This document shows, one piece after another, positions 1 to 7,463 of a stretch of DNA of 64,000 bases; the stretch's first letter is position 1; the number at the start of each line of letters is the position of its first letter. The notes under the pieces are model-generated. The model was given only the letters and a program-made list of their open reading frames with translations, was not told where the DNA came from and made no database searches. The DNA lies in the NCBI RefSeq assembly GCF_000427785.1, contig NZ_ATYR01000024.1, positions 33,307 to 97,306 on the forward strand, written 5' to 3'. The position numbers were made by a program, and so were the translations under genes. The stretch comes from Massilia alkalitolerans DSM 17462. GTDB taxonomy: Bacteria; Pseudomonadota; Gammaproteobacteria; Burkholderiales; Burkholderiaceae_D.

Positions 1-136
1 AAGCCTGTACGGCTGGGGCGAGGAAGTCGAGAGCAATGCCATCGAGGTCTACATCCACAACCTGCGCAAGAAATTCGGCAGCGACAGCATCGTCACGGTG
101 CGCGGCCTTGGCTACCGGCTGAAAGAACATGCGTAA
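1..136 (+). CDS. OmpR-family response regulator, C-terminal end (QseB/PmrA-like), partial
   Basis: This is the last 44 codons of a response regulator whose start lies left of the window. The visible part is the end of a winged-helix DNA-binding domain: a recognition-helix stretch (AIEVYIHNLRKKF) followed by the beta-hairpin wing VRGLGYRL, as in the OmpR/PhoB/QseB family. The stop codon overlaps the start of the sensor kinase by 8 bases, so the two are co-transcribed and probably translationally coupled. Assignment to the QseB/PmrA branch is inference from the kinase that follows and from a PmrA-like box downstream. The receiver domain cannot be examined. Confidence 0.85.
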   Translation, partial: SLYGWGEEVESNAIEVYIHNLRKKFGSDSIVTVRGLGYRLKEHA

Positions 137-1490
137 GCCTGCCGGGCCCTGGTCGCTGCGCCGGCGCCTGCTGGCGGCCATCCTCGCCGCCAGCAGCGTG
201 CTGTGGCTGGCCGGCCTCGGGACCCTGACCGCGATCGCCTGGCAGGAAACCGGCGAGGTGTTCGACGATGCGCTCGAAGAATCGGCCTATATGCTGATGG
301 CGGCCACCACCGACCTCGATGCGCGCGGCCTGCTGGCTCCCTTGCCGCCGATGGAGGGGGACGGGGTGCGCCGGGTCGACATGCAATACCAGGTGGTGGC
401 CGGCGGCCGGGTCGTGCAGCGCAGCGCCGGCGCCCCGGCGCATCCCTTCGTGGGCGGCTTCGGCGACGAGCATGGTTTTACCGACCTGCGGGTGGATGGC
501 GACGACTGGCGCGTGTTCGTGGTGCGCGACGGGGTGCGGCGCTTCGAGGTGCAGGTCGGCCAGCGCGCCGACAAGCGCTTCGAGATCCTGGAAGACCTGG
601 CCGAGGCCCTGTGGCTGCCGGCGCTCGGCATCCTCCTGCTCCTGGGACTGGTGTGCTGGTGGCTGACCGGGCGCGTGCTGGCGCCGCTGCGCCGCACCGC
701 GGCCAGCATCGCCGCCAAGACCCCGAGCGACCTGGCGCGGGTGGCGCTCGATGGCCAGCCGCGCGAACTGCTGCCGATCGTGGGCGCCCTGAACGAGGTG
801 CTGGGGCGCCTCGACCAGGCCTTGCAGGCCGAGCGCCGCTTCACGGCCGATGCGGCCCACGAACTGCGCACGCCGCTGGCGGGCCTGCACATGCACGTGC
901 AGCTGCTGCAACGCCAGCATCCCGGCCTGGCGGAGTCTTTCCACAAGCTGCGCCAGGACATCGGGCGCCTGACCGCGCTGGTCGACAGCCTGCTGGCGCT
1001 GGCGCGCCTGGACCCGCTGGCGCGCACCCAGCTGGCGAGCCAGGCGGTGGCGCTGCCGCCCCTGTTCGCGGCGCTGCACGCCGAATATGCCCCCGAGGCG
1101 GCGCGGCGCGGTATCGACCTCGCCTTGCACAGCGCGATCGATCAGGTAGAGGGCGACCCGCAGATGCTGGAGATCGTGCTGCGCAACCTGGTCGGCAACG
1201 CGCTGCGCTATTGCCCGGCCGGCAGCCGGGTCGAGGTCGAGGCCCTGCGCCATGCGGGCCGCGACCGGATCGCCGTGCGCGACGACGGCCCCGGGGTCGA
1301 CGCCGCCAGCAGGGCGCGGTTGACCGAACGCTTCTTCCGCGTGCTGGGGCAGGAGGAGGGCGGCAGCGGGCTTGGCCTGTCGATCGTCCAGCGCATCGCC
1401 GACCTGCATGGCGTCAAGCTCGCCTTCGGGCCGGGGCTGGGCGGGCGCGGGCTGGGTGTGACGCTCGACTGGCCGGCGCCCGGTTCTTAA
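129..1490 (+). CDS. Sensor histidine kinase, QseC/PmrB-like
   Basis: This 453-residue membrane kinase is the partner of the regulator just upstream. It has a transmembrane helix at about 14-36, a short periplasmic sensor of about 120 residues, and a second helix at about 157-178. HAMP-like and HisKA regions follow, with the phospho-accepting His244 in the motif AAHELRTPL. The HATPase domain has an N box (NLVGNALRY), DDGPGVD and GGSGLGLSI. Length and layout fit QseC/PmrB kinases, which phosphorylate an OmpR-type regulator. The natural signal cannot be read from the sequence. The start overlaps the regulator's stop codon. Confidence 0.9.
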   Translation: MRKPAGPWSLRRRLLAAILAASSVLWLAGLGTLTAIAWQETGEVFDDALEESAYMLMAATTDLDARGLLAPLPPMEGDGVRRVDMQYQVVAGGRVVQRSAGAPAHPFVGGFGDEHGFTDLRVDGDDWRVFVVRDGVRRFEVQVGQRADKRFEILEDLAEALWLPALGILLLLGLVCWWLTGRVLAPLRRTAASIAAKTPSDLARVALDGQPRELLPIVGALNEVLGRLDQALQAERRFTADAAHELRTPLAGLHMHVQLLQRQHPGLAESFHKLRQDIGRLTALVDSLLALARLDPLARTQLASQAVALPPLFAALHAEYAPEAARRGIDLALHSAIDQVEGDPQMLEIVLRNLVGNALRYCPAGSRVEVEALRHAGRDRIAVRDDGPGVDAASRARLTERFFRVLGQEEGGSGLGLSIVQRIADLHGVKLAFGPGLGGRGLGVTLDWPAPGS

Positions 1491-1502
1491 GATCGGTTTA
1501 AT
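1486..1502 (+). promoter_or_regulatory. PmrA/QseB-like binding box upstream of ygiW-like gene
   Basis: Two direct hexamers, CTTAAG and TTTAAT, are separated by five bases (ATCGG). This matches the PmrA/QseB half-site pattern YTTAAK-N5-YTTAAK. The box overlaps the stop codon of the kinase gene. A possible -10 (TGTAAT, 1513-1518) lies ten bases downstream, the usual geometry for activation by this regulator family. It suggests that the adjacent two-component system controls the next gene. Binding is inferred. Confidence 0.55.
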
Positions 1503-1553
1503 GTCCGCCCGGTGTAATGCACCTGTGTCCCATCATTTACACCAGGAGCCAAC

Positions 1554-1967
1554 ATGAAACGCATTGTCCAGATTTCCGCTATTACAACCCTGCTGGCCGC
1601 ATCGGCCTTCGCCATCGGCCAGCCGGCCGGCTATACCGGGCCGTCCGCCAAGCCGGCCGCGGCTGCGACTTCCGGCTACACCGGGCCGTCGAGCGTCCCC
1701 TTGACGACCGCCAAGGAACTGCTCGACAAGGGCAAGGACGACCAGCACGCGCGCCTGCAGGGCAAGCTGCTCAGCCACAAGGGCGGGGACGACTACGAAT
1801 TCGCTGACCAGAGCGGCAAGATCACCGTCGAGATCGAGCCCGAACATTTCCCGGCGGGCGTCAGCATCGACCAGAACACCGTGGTCGAGCTGAGCGGCGA
1901 ATTCGACAAGGAGACCTTTGGCGAATCGACTTTCGAGGTTAAGCAGATCAAGGTCGTAGGCAAATAA
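1554..1967 (+). CDS. YgiW/YdeI family (BOF, bacterial OB-fold) periplasmic stress protein
   Basis: This 137-residue exported protein has a signal peptide (about 1-20, ending near ASAFA). A Pro/Ala-rich linker follows, carrying the GYTGPS motif twice. The rest is a small beta-barrel OB-fold domain (about 48-137) typical of the YgiW/YdeI/NirD family, with the VELSGEFDKE and VKQIKVV core near the end. Such proteins are linked to stress tolerance in the periplasm, but their ligands are poorly known. In E. coli ygiW sits upstream of qseBC. Here it lies downstream behind a PmrA-like box. An AGGAG ribosome site precedes the ATG. Confidence 0.85.
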   Translation: MKRIVQISAITTLLAASAFAIGQPAGYTGPSAKPAAAATSGYTGPSSVPLTTAKELLDKGKDDQHARLQGKLLSHKGGDDYEFADQSGKITVEIEPEHFPAGVSIDQNTVVELSGEFDKETFGESTFEVKQIKVVGK

Positions 1968-1989
1968 GAGCGCCTAACGCTCCAACAGC

Positions 1990-2691
1990 CTACTTGCGCT
2001 TGCGCCCACTGCTGGCGAACACCTCGATCTTCTTGGTCGGGCCGGACACGATCAGGAGGTCGTTCGGCAGGATGCGGGTTTCCGGCTGCGCATGCTGGAA
2101 GTCCTCGTTGGCGCGCTTGACGCCAACCACCGTGACGCCGTGGCGCGAGCGCACATGCGACTCGGCCAGAGTCTGGTGGTGGGTGTCGAGCGGCGCATGG
2201 ATCTTGGCGATGGCGAAGCCGTCCTCGAACTCGATGAAGTCCATCATGCGTCCGGTGATCAGGTGGGCCACGCGCGCGCCCATGTCCGCTTCCGGGAAGA
2301 TCACGTGGTGGGCGCCGATGCGCTGCGCGATCTGGCCGTGCTCCGGCGTCTGGGCCTTGACCCAGATGTCCTTGATGCCGAGCTCGGTCAGCACCATCAG
2401 CGTCATCAGGCTGGCGGACAGGTTCGAGCCGATCGCCACGATGGCGTGGGAAAAGTCGGCCACGCCCAGCTGGAGCATGATGCTCTCGTTGGTGGAATCG
2501 GCCTGCACCGCGTGGGTGAGGCGGTCGCCCCAGAACTGGACCAGGTCTTCGCGGTTGTCGATGCCCATCACGTCGTGACCCAGGCGCATCAGGGACTGGG
2601 CGACGGCGCCGCCGAAGCGCCCCAGGCCGATGACGACGACACTGTCGCTCGCCGAAAAGGCAAACTGCTCTGTAAAAATCCTACCCAACAA
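1990..2691 (-). CDS. Potassium uptake regulatory subunit, TrkA/KtrA family
   Basis: This 233-residue cytoplasmic RCK protein gates the potassium channel encoded just upstream on the same strand. An N-terminal Rossmann-type RCK_N domain (about 15-135) begins with the nucleotide-binding motif VIGLGRFGG and carries the acidic residue (GIDNRE) at the end of the second strand. An RCK_C (TrkA_C) domain fills about 140-225. A single RCK unit points to KtrA rather than the double-RCK TrkA of enterics. Its start overlaps the end of the channel gene by 11 bases. Confidence 0.92.
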   Translation of the reverse strand: MLGRIFTEQFAFSASDSVVVIGLGRFGGAVAQSLMRLGHDVMGIDNREDLVQFWGDRLTHAVQADSTNESIMLQLGVADFSHAIVAIGSNLSASLMTLMVLTELGIKDIWVKAQTPEHGQIAQRIGAHHVIFPEADMGARVAHLITGRMMDFIEFEDGFAIAKIHAPLDTHHQTLAESHVRSRHGVTVVGVKRANEDFQHAQPETRILPNDLLIVSGPTKKIEVFASSGRKRK

Positions 2692-4009
2692 TTGGATGTT
2701 CCTCCGGATAACGATAAGGCATGCGCCGTTCGCCCAATACGAGCGAAGTGGCGAGCGTGATGGTGCCGACCCGGCCGATGAACATCAGCACGGCGAGCAG
2801 CAGCTGGCCGCTCGGCGGCAGCTGGTGGGTGATGCCGGTCGACAGTCCCGCGCTGCCGAAGGCGGCGATGACCTCGAAGATGATCTGGTCGGTCGGGAAG
2901 TGGGTGATGCGCAGCAGGATCACCGTGCCCACCGCGACGATGATGGAGCCCAGGACCAGCACCGTGATCGCCTGGCGCTGGGCCGAGGCGCCGACGCGGC
3001 GCCCGAAGGCTTCGGTATCGGTATGTCCCTTCGCTTCGGCGATCACCAACAGGGCCAGGATGGCGATGGTGCCGACCTTGACGCCGCCCGCGGTGCCGCC
3101 GCTGCCGCCGCCGATGAACATCAGGAAGTAGTGCACGGCCCAGGTTTCCGGGGTGAGGGCGCCGATGTCGACCGCATTGAAGCCAGCGGTGCGCGCCGCG
3201 ACCGACATGAACATGCTGTTCAATAGCTTGTCGAACAGGGAAAATGGCCCGATGGTTCGCACATTGTTCCATTCCAATACAACAATCGCCAGGAAGCCGC
3301 CCAACACCAGGATGAGCGAGCCGGTCAGCGTCAGCTTGGTGTGCAGCGACCAGTGGCGCGGGTCGCGCCAGCGGTGGCGCAGGTCGTGCAGCACCGGGAA
3401 GCCGATGCCGCCGATAACGATGGCGATCATGATCGGCCCCAGTACCAGGGCGTCGCCGGCGTAGCGCACCAGGCTGTCCGCATGGGTCGAGAAACCGGCA
3501 TTGTTGAAGGCCGAGGCGGCATGGAACAGCCCGCTCCAGGCAGCATCGCCCCAATCCAGGCCATGGCCGAGGTGCAGCCTGAGCATCAGGACCACGAACA
3601 GCAGCAGCTGGCAGATCAGGGCGACCTTGAACACGATCTTCGCCACGCTCGTGATGTCGCCGAGTCCAAGCAGGCGGGTCTCGGTCTGCGTCATCATGCG
3701 GGTGCGCAGCCTGGGCGAACGGTTGACCATCAGGCCCAGCAGGGTGGCGGCGGTCATCAGGCCGAAGCCGCCGAGCTGGAACAGGAACATGATCACGGCC
3801 TGTCCGAAGCCGGACCAGTAGCTGCCCGTGTCGACGATGGCCATGCCGGTTACGCATACCGCCGAGACCGACGTGAACAGCGCGACCAGCGGCGGCGCCG
3901 GCAAGCCGTTGGCGCGCGCCGCCGGCAGCATGAGCAGCAGCGTGCCGGCCACGATGGCCAGCAGGAAGCCCAGGGCGACGGCCCGTGCGGGATGGATGAG
4001 TGTCTTCAT
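2681..4009 (-). CDS. Potassium uptake channel/transporter, TrkH/KtrB family
   Basis: This 442-residue integral membrane protein is the potassium-translocating subunit, built of repeated M1-P-M2 units. P-loop-like segments with the glycine motif are visible, for example VSAVCVTGMAIVD near the N terminus and RTAGFNAVDIG in the middle. The start chosen is MKTLIHPARAV, because the 29 codons upstream in frame are proline- and arginine-rich and do not resemble a membrane leader. The gene is co-directional with the KtrA-like gene, overlaps it by 11 bases, and forms a two-gene operon with it. Confidence 0.92.
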   Translation of the reverse strand: MKTLIHPARAVALGFLLAIVAGTLLLMLPAARANGLPAPPLVALFTSVSAVCVTGMAIVDTGSYWSGFGQAVIMFLFQLGGFGLMTAATLLGLMVNRSPRLRTRMMTQTETRLLGLGDITSVAKIVFKVALICQLLLFVVLMLRLHLGHGLDWGDAAWSGLFHAASAFNNAGFSTHADSLVRYAGDALVLGPIMIAIVIGGIGFPVLHDLRHRWRDPRHWSLHTKLTLTGSLILVLGGFLAIVVLEWNNVRTIGPFSLFDKLLNSMFMSVAARTAGFNAVDIGALTPETWAVHYFLMFIGGGSGGTAGGVKVGTIAILALLVIAEAKGHTDTEAFGRRVGASAQRQAITVLVLGSIIVAVGTVILLRITHFPTDQIIFEVIAAFGSAGLSTGITHQLPPSGQLLLAVLMFIGRVGTITLATSLVLGERRMPYRYPEEHPIVG

Positions 4010-4166
4010 GCGCGCATCCGGCTCGATGCGCGCAGCAGGGCGTAAAGGGTTCGAAAGTCCATGGTGTCGTGAGGCCTGGCCGCTTGTCGGCGGCACTCAT
4101 TGCCTTGAATCACCCGAACCCTAACACATGGAGCGGGGGTGACGCCGCAAAACTGCGGCCATGCCG

Positions 4167-4736
4167 CTATCGGCGGCGCCGTGCGCGCCAGGTCAGCCCG
4201 GCCAGGCCGGCCGCCAGCATCGCCCAGGTCGATGGTTCCGGCGCCTGCGACATCATGGTCAGCTGGGTGTCGCTGGTCCAGTACAGGTGGCGCTCCTGGG
4301 TCATGCTGGGATTGAATTCGTAGGCGTAGTGCTGGTCGCCGGTGGTGATCAGGCGCCCGCCGCCGACCCAGCCTTCGGGATCCTGGCCGTAGCTGCCGAC
4401 GCTGAAGTGCAGGCCGGCATCCTGGGAAAAGGAAAAACTGGTGGCGCCGCACTGGTAGAACGGGTTGCTGGTGGCGGCGCAGGCGACGTAGTCGAGTTCG
4501 CCGACGACCAGGGCCAGCAGCTCGTCTTTTTCCAGCAGGCCATTGCTGTTCAGGTCATGGCCCTTGAACGAGCCGGAGATGACTTCCTCGGGCAGGAAGC
4601 TGTTCGACACGCTGTCGTAGAAACCGCTGAAGGAAAAGCCCCAGGAAATGGTGTCGCCGGGGGCCGCGTGGGCAACGTCCGCGTAGGCGGCAGTGCCGCA
4701 CAGGAGCAGGGCACCGGTGGAAAGTAACTTCTTCAT
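4167..4736 (-). CDS. PEP-CTERM sorted exported protein with an EF-hand-like loop
   Basis: This 189-residue secreted protein has an N-terminal signal peptide (about 1-23). Its C-terminal sorting signal has the PEP motif (PEPSTWAML), a hydrophobic helix and an Arg-rich tail, the hallmark of exosortase substrates. Residues 61-72 (DLNSNGLLEKDE) fit a canonical 12-residue EF-hand loop, so calcium binding is plausible. Two cysteines near the middle may form a disulfide. The start at MKKLLSTG is preceded by a GAGGT ribosome site. The function of the body is unknown. No exosortase is in this window. An inverted-repeat pair lies upstream. Confidence 0.85.
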   Translation of the reverse strand: MKKLLSTGALLLCGTAAYADVAHAAPGDTISWGFSFSGFYDSVSNSFLPEEVISGSFKGHDLNSNGLLEKDELLALVVGELDYVACAATSNPFYQCGATSFSFSQDAGLHFSVGSYGQDPEGWVGGGRLITTGDQHYAYEFNPSMTQERHLYWTSDTQLTMMSQAPEPSTWAMLAAGLAGLTWRARRRR

Positions 4737-4811
4737 TTGAAACCTCAAGCAAAAACAGGGGGCGCCGTTCGACAACGCCACGTGGCCAGCGTACTCCTGT
4801 TCGCCAAATAC

Positions 4812-4861
4812 TGTCGCGTTAGATTGTAGATATTTCTACATTGTGTCGTAACTTCGCGACA
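4812..4861. promoter_or_regulatory. Nested inverted repeats upstream of the PEP-CTERM gene
   Basis: Two dyads lie in the 164-base gap between the PEP-CTERM gene and trmL. The outer one is TGTCGCG (4812-4818) with CGCGACA (4855-4861). The inner one is TGTAGA-TATT-TCTACA (4825-4840), with perfect six-base arms. Position and symmetry suggest a regulator-binding site or promoter element for the leftward PEP-CTERM gene. The binding protein is unknown. Confidence 0.4.
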
Positions 4862-4900
4862 ATAAGTAACATTGCCATTGAGAATGCTCGAGGTCGATTC

Positions 4901-5374
4901 TCAGGCGCCGCCGGCGTAGCCGTTCTGGCGCCAGGCCTCGTAGACGACTACCGCGACCGTGTTGGACAGGTTGAGGCTGCGGTTGTCCGGCATCATCGGC
5001 AGGCGGATGCGCTGGCTTGGGGCGAAGGTCTCGCGCAGGGCCGGGTCGAGGCCGCGCGACTCGGCGCCGAACACGAACACGTCACCCGGCTGGAAGCCGG
5101 CATCGGCGAAGGGCGAGGAGCCGTGGGTGGTCAGCGCGAACATGCGCGAAGGATCCGGTTTCACGTCAAGCAGGAAGGCGTCCCAGTTCTTGTGCACCTT
5201 CATGGTGGCGTAGTCGTGGTAGTCCAGGCCTGCGCGGCGCATCTTGGCATCGTCGAGCGGGAAGCCGAGCGGCTCGATCAGGTGCAGCTGGACGCCGGTG
5301 TTGGCGCACAGGCGAATGACGTTGCCGGTATTCGGCGGGATTTCCGGTTCGACCAGGACGACGTGAAACAACAT
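4901..5374 (-). CDS. trmL: tRNA (cytidine(34)-2'-O)-methyltransferase, SPOUT family
   Basis: This 157-residue SPOUT-class methyltransferase matches TrmL (YibK), which 2'-O-methylates the wobble nucleotide of two leucine tRNAs using S-adenosylmethionine. The visible motifs are NTGNVIRLCANTG near the N terminus, FVFGAESRGL in the middle, and the knot motif RIRLPMMPDNRSLNLSN near the C terminus. Length is typical of the minimal TrmL fold without an extra RNA-binding domain. It lies 18 bases downstream of comF on the same strand, so the two are likely co-transcribed. Confidence 0.95.
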   Translation of the reverse strand: MLFHVVLVEPEIPPNTGNVIRLCANTGVQLHLIEPLGFPLDDAKMRRAGLDYHDYATMKVHKNWDAFLLDVKPDPSRMFALTTHGSSPFADAGFQPGDVFVFGAESRGLDPALRETFAPSQRIRLPMMPDNRSLNLSNTVAVVVYEAWRQNGYAGGA

Positions 5375-5392
5375 GTTCTCCTTCAGTTTCTA

Positions 5393-6127
5393 TCAGTGGG
5401 GCGGCGTGCGCGCGAACACCAGGTTGGTAACGCGTGCCGCACCGGCGCGCTTGAGCACGCCGGCCAGTTCATCGAGTGTGTGGCCGCTGGTCATGACGTC
5501 GTCGACCACGCCGACGTGCACGCCTTCCAGGACCGGATGGCCTTCGGCCAGGACGAAGGCGCCGCGCACGTTGCGGCGGCGCTCGCCCGGCGCCACGCCC
5601 GACTGCGCGGCCGTCTCCACCTGCCGTTCCAGCAGCCGCGGCGCCAAGGGAATGGCCAGGGCGCCAGACAGCGGCCGGGCCAGCTCGAGCGCCTGGTTGT
5701 AGCCGCGCTCGACCAGGCGGCGCGGTCCGAGCGGCACCGGGCACAGCAGCGCCGGCAGGTCGCGCAGGTCCGGACTGCGTGCCAGCACGGCCTCGCGCAG
5801 GCGGCCCGCCATCCACGGCGCCAGCGCCAGCCGGCTGGCGAATTTCAGCTGCAGCACCAGCCCGTCGACCGGCGTGCCATAGTCGCAGGCCGTCACGGTG
5901 GCGTCGAAGGCCGGCGCATCGGCCAGGCAGGCGCCGCAGCGGCGGATGCCGTCGGCGTTGCCGACCGGGTTCGCGCAGCAGGGGCAGCGCGTGTGGAGGT
6001 CCCTCGCATGTGCCTGCGTGCAGGCTGGGCAGACCGCTTGCTCTCCCAGGCCGCCGCACAGCACGCAGCTGGACGGCAACAGCGCATGAAGGACACGCGG
6101 CAGCAGGGAGTGGAAAAGCAGGGGCAT
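5393..6127 (-). CDS. comF: ComF family phosphoribosyltransferase-like protein
   Basis: This 244-residue protein has the two-part ComF structure. An N-terminal zinc-finger-like region has paired cysteines (SCVLCGG, CPAC, CPCC, CGAC; about 20-65). A C-terminal type I phosphoribosyltransferase domain carries the PRPP-binding loop VGVVDDVMTSG (about 205-215). ComF proteins are needed for natural transformation, where they act on incoming single-stranded DNA. Many non-competent bacteria also carry one. It is divergent from bioC, with about 70 bases between the starts, as in many Betaproteobacteria. Confidence 0.92.
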   Translation of the reverse strand: MPLLFHSLLPRVLHALLPSSCVLCGGLGEQAVCPACTQAHARDLHTRCPCCANPVGNADGIRRCGACLADAPAFDATVTACDYGTPVDGLVLQLKFASRLALAPWMAGRLREAVLARSPDLRDLPALLCPVPLGPRRLVERGYNQALELARPLSGALAIPLAPRLLERQVETAAQSGVAPGERRRNVRGAFVLAEGHPVLEGVHVGVVDDVMTSGHTLDELAGVLKRAGAARVTNLVFARTPPH

Positions 6128-6200
6128 CTACTCGAATCCACAGGAGCATGTACACTCCGCCATTATCTCACCAAGTTATCGCACTGAGCGCTTCACCACC

Positions 6201-7115
6201 ATGGCTTTACCGCAACCTTCCCGCATGAGCGCGCCAATCGACCTCGAGCGCGTCCGTACCCTGTTCGCCCAGCCCGGCCGCATCCAGGCTTCCGATTTCC
6301 TGCGCCGCGAGATCGCCCAGCGCATGCACGAGCGCCTGCAACTCGTGAAGATCGCGCCGAAGCAGGTGCTCGATGCCGGCTGTGGCACAGGCGCCGACCT
6401 GGCGCTGCTGCAGAAGACCTATCCGGCCGCCCAGATCCTCGGCATCGACGCCACCCCGGCCATGGCCACGGCCGCGAAAGCGCCCGCGCCGGCCACCCGC
6501 TCGCTGAACCAGATGCTCAGCCGTTTGCTGCCGGCCAAGGCCGGCGTGGACATCGTTTGCGGTGACTTCGGCAACCTCCCTTTCGGGACGAACTCGCTCG
6601 ACCTGCTGTGGTCGAACCTGGCGCTGCACTGGCATCCGCAGCCTGACCGCGCGTTCGCGGAATGGCGGCGGGTGTTGCGGGTGGACGGCCTCCTGATGTT
6701 CTCGAATTTCGGCCCGGACACCTTCGCCGAGCTGCGCAGCGCCTTTGCCGCCATGGACGAAACGCCGCACACGCTGCCTTTCGTCGACATGCACGACTTC
6801 GGCGACCAATTGGTGGAGGCGGGGTTTTCCACCCCGGTCATGGACATGGAGCGCATCACCGTCACCTACGACACTGCAGAGAGCCTGCTGCGCGACGTGC
6901 GCGCCTTCGGCGGCAACCCGCTCGATACACGTCGGCGCGGCCTGGTCGGGCGGGCGGCGTGGCGGCGCATGCTCGACGCCTTCGAGGCCCAGCGCCGCCC
7001 CGACGGCAAGCTCGGCCTGACTTTCGAAGTCATCTATGGCCACGCTTTCCTCCCGGCCCCGCGCACCACCGCGGCAGGGGAGGCGATCGTGCGTTTCCAG
7101 CCACGCAAGCCTTAA
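6201..7115 (+). CDS. bioC: Malonyl-[ACP] O-methyltransferase BioC-like, class I SAM methyltransferase
   Basis: This 304-residue Rossmann methyltransferase has SAM motif I (VLDAGCGTGADLALL, about 58-72). Further class I motifs follow, including the motif II region DLLWSNLALHW and RVLRVDGLLMFSNFGPDTFAEL, the latter matching BioC proteins. BioC methylates malonyl-ACP to prime pimelate synthesis for biotin. The protein is about 50 residues longer than enteric BioC, mainly in an insert after motif I. An alternative start lies eight codons in (MSAPIDLERV). No other biotin genes are in the window, so the role rests on sequence resemblance and on the conserved comF neighbour. Confidence 0.82.
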   Translation: MALPQPSRMSAPIDLERVRTLFAQPGRIQASDFLRREIAQRMHERLQLVKIAPKQVLDAGCGTGADLALLQKTYPAAQILGIDATPAMATAAKAPAPATRSLNQMLSRLLPAKAGVDIVCGDFGNLPFGTNSLDLLWSNLALHWHPQPDRAFAEWRRVLRVDGLLMFSNFGPDTFAELRSAFAAMDETPHTLPFVDMHDFGDQLVEAGFSTPVMDMERITVTYDTAESLLRDVRAFGGNPLDTRRRGLVGRAAWRRMLDAFEAQRRPDGKLGLTFEVIYGHAFLPAPRTTAAGEAIVRFQPRKP

Positions 7116-7463
7116 TAACCTGCGGCAAGAACAGCGCCCGATTTTCCTTGAATAAAAATTACTGATTTGATTATAATCAGTAGCTATTTTTGTCGTCTGG
7201 ACGAGGAAAACGCTGAAAAAAGCAGCAATCCAGGCGCAAAAATAGAAATACAACGAGAAATGAATTGCAGCATCAGCAGAGCCGCTGATGGCAGGTAGCA
7301 CAAAGCGACCGGCCCCCAGCGTGTAGGTTCCCACCGATTCCGCAGCGCAATTTCGCGGTACTGGTATAACCGTTCTGCGAATTACGTTTCGGAGCGGCGC
7401 CAGTTCGTTCATGGAGCTGTCGACCGTTAAAAAATATTTTTATTTTGGGTGGTTGGGGACAAC
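7116..7463. promoter_or_regulatory. cox locus leader region with FNR-like box and promoter
   Basis: This 348-base gene-free stretch precedes the cytochrome oxidase genes. TTGATTATAATCAG (7167-7180) matches the FNR/Anr consensus TTGAT-N4-ATCAA at 13 of 14 positions and contains a 12-base perfect palindrome. A promoter-like pair is also present: TTGAAT at 7148-7153 and TATAAT at 7172-7177, spaced 18. The -10 lies inside the FNR-like box, an arrangement suited to repression without oxygen. The remaining roughly 280 bases form a long leader with no ORF or RNA motif that I recognise. Confidence 0.55.

Noticed and set aside
93..1409. Long minus-strand open frame opposite the sensor kinase
   Set aside because: It is a shadow of a GC-rich gene: the sequence is Gln/Arg/Ala-rich with no domain, and the plus strand encodes an intact histidine kinase.
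1967..1987. Terminator between the YgiW-like gene and trkA (GAGCG-CCTAA-CGCTC)
   Set aside because: The stem is only five bases and lacks a T run; it may instead be a fragment of the palindromic repeat seen at 11004.
7181..7463. Small gene on the minus strand ahead of coxB (7273-7530)
   Set aside because: It overlaps the coxB start, is low in complexity and has no ribosome site or family.
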